From Martinezella rhizogenes (GTDB lineage Bacteria > Pseudomonadota > Alphaproteobacteria > Rhizobiales > Rhizobiaceae), in assembly GCF_027460065.1 (NCBI RefSeq), contig NZ_JAPYZZ010000001.1, positions 314,864-378,863 on the forward strand: DNA of 64,000 nt, given 5' to 3'. The notes beneath the pieces are model-generated. The model saw only the letters and a program-made list of their open reading frames with translations. It had not been told where the DNA came from and ran no database searches. The translations under genes and the position numbers were made by a program. Each line of letters begins with the position of its first letter. The stretch's first letter is position 1. Of this stretch, positions 62,525-64,000 are shown piece after piece.

Positions 62525-62541
62525 ATATTGTATGACAATAT
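62525..62541. promoter_or_regulatory. 17-bp palindrome upstream of the UgpC-like operon
   Basis: ATATTGTATGACAATAT is an inverted repeat with 7-bp arms around ATG, 32-48 bp before the start. TTGT-N3-ACAA centre resembles GntR-type operators. It overlaps two ATGAC segments spaced 8 bp, which do not fit the 11-bp phase of a Pho box. Confidence 0.5.
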
Positions 62542-62708
62542 GACGAAGGTTTGCGGAAACTTCGATGACACTCGAAAACCCGTAAATCCGGGGCAAGCGA
62601 AAAACGTTACGGTATAGACCTCCACCTAAAACCACTAATATTTAGGGGCTGTTCCGACGTGTTTCAGCACGCTTCCATCGGCTGGAAAACCGGGTTGGCG
62701 GCTCCGAT

Positions 62709-63521
62709 CTATACGACGGCGAGAATGACATGCGCCTGAATCTTGGCTGCCACCTCGCCATCGCCATGCCGGGCTTCAATGGCGGCAGCGGCATAATCGG
62801 TCGCGGCTTCGAGCTTACCCGGTGCCCTCGCCTCTATTTCCGTCCGCAGAACCGTTCCCTGACAATAGGCGACGGCCGGAATGCGCGGTGACGGTGCGCG
62901 GCTCTGCGCCGCCACCGTCTCGATCGTCACGCGGGAAAAACCGGCATTCTCCAACTCGCTGCGTATCAACGCCGTATCATGGTAACCATGCGGGGTGCGG
63001 GCCATGAAGCGCGGGGGATCATCGGGAAAAAGGCCGGCAAGGGCGTTCGTCACATCATCCGCGAAGTGATTTTCCTCGATGCGATCCCAGACGTTGAATA
63101 AATAGTGCCCGCCGGGCTTCAACACCCGCTTTGCCTCGCGATAAGCGGCCAAGCGATCGTTAAAGAACATCGCACCGAACTGGCAGAAAACCAGATCGAA
63201 AACAGCATTTTCAAAAGGCAGAAGCTGAGCATCCGCCTGTCGCCATTTTATACGGCTGTCGGCTGCATGTTGAGCCGCCGCAAAATCGAGCATCGGCTGA
63301 TTAAGGTCGGTCACCACATAATTTGCTGCGGGCAATAATCGGGGAACCATTTCCCGCGTCACGGCCCCGGTACCCGCGGCGATTTCCAGAACATCAATCG
63401 GCATCAAGGCCGCCGCGCGCCGCGCCAGATCAGCAGCGAACGGCGCAAAGATCAGCGGCACCATATAGCGGTCGTAATTTTCCGGAATCGAACCCGCAAA
63501 CACCTTGTCCGCTTCCAACAT
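62709..63521 (-). CDS. Class I SAM-dependent methyltransferase
   Basis: 270 residues from ATG 63521, with GGAG eight bases upstream (GTG 63530 is too close to it). Motif I VLEIAAGTGAVTREM, motif II-type VVTDLNQPMLDFA, then ADAQLLPFENAVFDLVFCQFG and the post-motif region KRVLKPGGHYLFNVWD. This is the UbiE/Methyltransf_11 type. The substrate is not evident. It lies alone, upstream of the ABC operon on the same strand with about 215 bp between. Confidence 0.88.
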   Translation of the reverse strand: MLEADKVFAGSIPENYDRYMVPLIFAPFAADLARRAAALMPIDVLEIAAGTGAVTREMVPRLLPAANYVVTDLNQPMLDFAAAQHAADSRIKWRQADAQLLPFENAVFDLVFCQFGAMFFNDRLAAYREAKRVLKPGGHYLFNVWDRIEENHFADDVTNALAGLFPDDPPRFMARTPHGYHDTALIRSELENAGFSRVTIETVAAQSRAPSPRIPAVAYCQGTVLRTEIEARAPGKLEAATDYAAAAIEARHGDGEVAAKIQAHVILAVV

Positions 63522-63701
63522 GGCTTTCACTCCGGGCCATCTGATGAACGGAGGACTTTAACATATATTCGGGATGTTCGGAATTCATTCAGCCTTGCGA
63601 GGCTTCGACATCAACGCGGGCGGACCAGCATTTGAATACACCGGCGGGCGCTTGCGACAAGCAATGGCACGTCTCGGAAACTACTTTTAAGGGAAAAGAA
63701 A

Positions 63702-63778
63702 TGGCGCACCCGAAGAGATTCGAACTCCTGACCCCCAGATTCGTAGTCTGGTGCTCTATCCAGCTGAGCTACGGGTGC
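63702..63778 (-). tRNA. tRNA-Arg (anticodon ACG)
   Basis: 77 nt including encoded CCA. Acceptor GCACCCG pairs with CGGGTGC; anticodon arm CCAGA-CTACGAA-TCTGG gives ACG (wobble-modified to read CGN); T arm AGGAGTTCGAATCTCT. The final 222 bp of the window after it hold no gene I can recognise. Confidence 0.97.
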
Positions 63779-64000
63779 GTGCCGTTCCGGTCGTTTCCGG
63801 TGGCGTGGCGATCCTCTAAAACGTCCTCATTCCGAATGCAAGCGATTTCGTTTCGAAATTGTCATTTTTCCGCAGCAATTCGCGTATCATATTGATTATA
63901 TTGTAAATTCCATGCAGGTCATTTTTCGTGTGCCTGATGGGACCTCGATTCCGCCGGAGATAACGGCTTTCCGAACCTGCCGCCGGGCGGGTTTTTCAGG

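Noticed and set aside
62525-62550. Pho box before the UgpC-like operon
   Set aside because: Two ATGAC segments occur but 8 bp apart, not the 11-bp phase of a Pho box, and they are part of a better palindrome.

Overview
The window looks like a piece of the main chromosome of an Agrobacterium/Rhizobium-group alphaproteobacterium. It is GC-rich with tightly packed genes. It carries gcrA, CcrM-type GANTC sites, a SAM-II riboswitch before metZ, TGA-N9-TCA (RirA/IRO-type) boxes before iron genes, and many rhizobial-type conserved hypotheticals. I see no rRNA, CRISPR array, transposase or integrase. Most of the window is ordinary core genome, read mainly from the minus strand.

Layout. 1-4.4 kb: end of a TPR methyltransferase, DUF6460, a CAP-domain lipoprotein, pyrD, DUF952, an orphan LuxR-type response regulator and an S24 self-cleaving-type repressor. 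4.4-10.9 kb: a surface-polysaccharide block (deacetylase, Wzy/ligase-like polymerase, Wzx-like flippase, a solute-binding protein, and a family 2 glycosyltransferase with a GspE/MshE-N-like front end). 11-17.3 kb: aquaporin, kptA, tRNA-Gly, dCTP deaminase, SAM-II/metZ, apaG, hslO. 17.5-20.7 kb: argF, argD and the cell-cycle regulator gcrA, whose promoter region has a dense GANTC cluster. 21-30 kb: a phosphate block with phoR, pstS-pstC-pstA-pstB-phoU-phoB and a divergent ppk2. 30-32.4 kb: an unknown bitopic protein and a nitronate monooxygenase-type flavoprotein.

32.6-35.9 kb is the only island-like stretch. It begins at tRNA-Thr(CGT) and has lower GC. It holds an HTH/ImmA pair, then a three-gene cassette (43-aa Ala/Ser/Lys protein, Cas2/VapD-like 'SinR' protein, 85-aa conserved protein), then small stress-type genes (Pmp3/YqaE, a 24-aa membrane peptide, DUF982, PRC-barrel). 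36-43.3 kb: an iron block with AraC regulator, TonB siderophore receptor and FbpABC-type ferric ABC transporter. All four upstream regions contain a TGA-N9-TCA box. 43.6-48 kb: fadD, pgi and a degenerate carbamoyltransferase paralogue. 48-58 kb: two overlapping hydrolases, fructokinase, pyrE, pyrC, a Ser/Cys proline-racemase-family enzyme, a lipoprotein hydrolase and succinyl-CoA:acetate CoA-transferase. 58-62.6 kb: a UgpBAEC-like ABC transporter with a GpdQ-like phosphodiesterase as last gene. The end carries a methyltransferase and tRNA-Arg(ACG).

Best leads: the SinR/Cas2-like cassette beside tRNA-Thr, the gcrA promoter architecture, the coherent RirA-box set, the glycosyltransferase fusion in the polysaccharide block, the orphan terminators upstream of argD and between pstS and pstC, and the carbamoyltransferase paralogue that has lost most of its carbamoyl-phosphate loop. 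I did not find a clearly new large multi-gene system.
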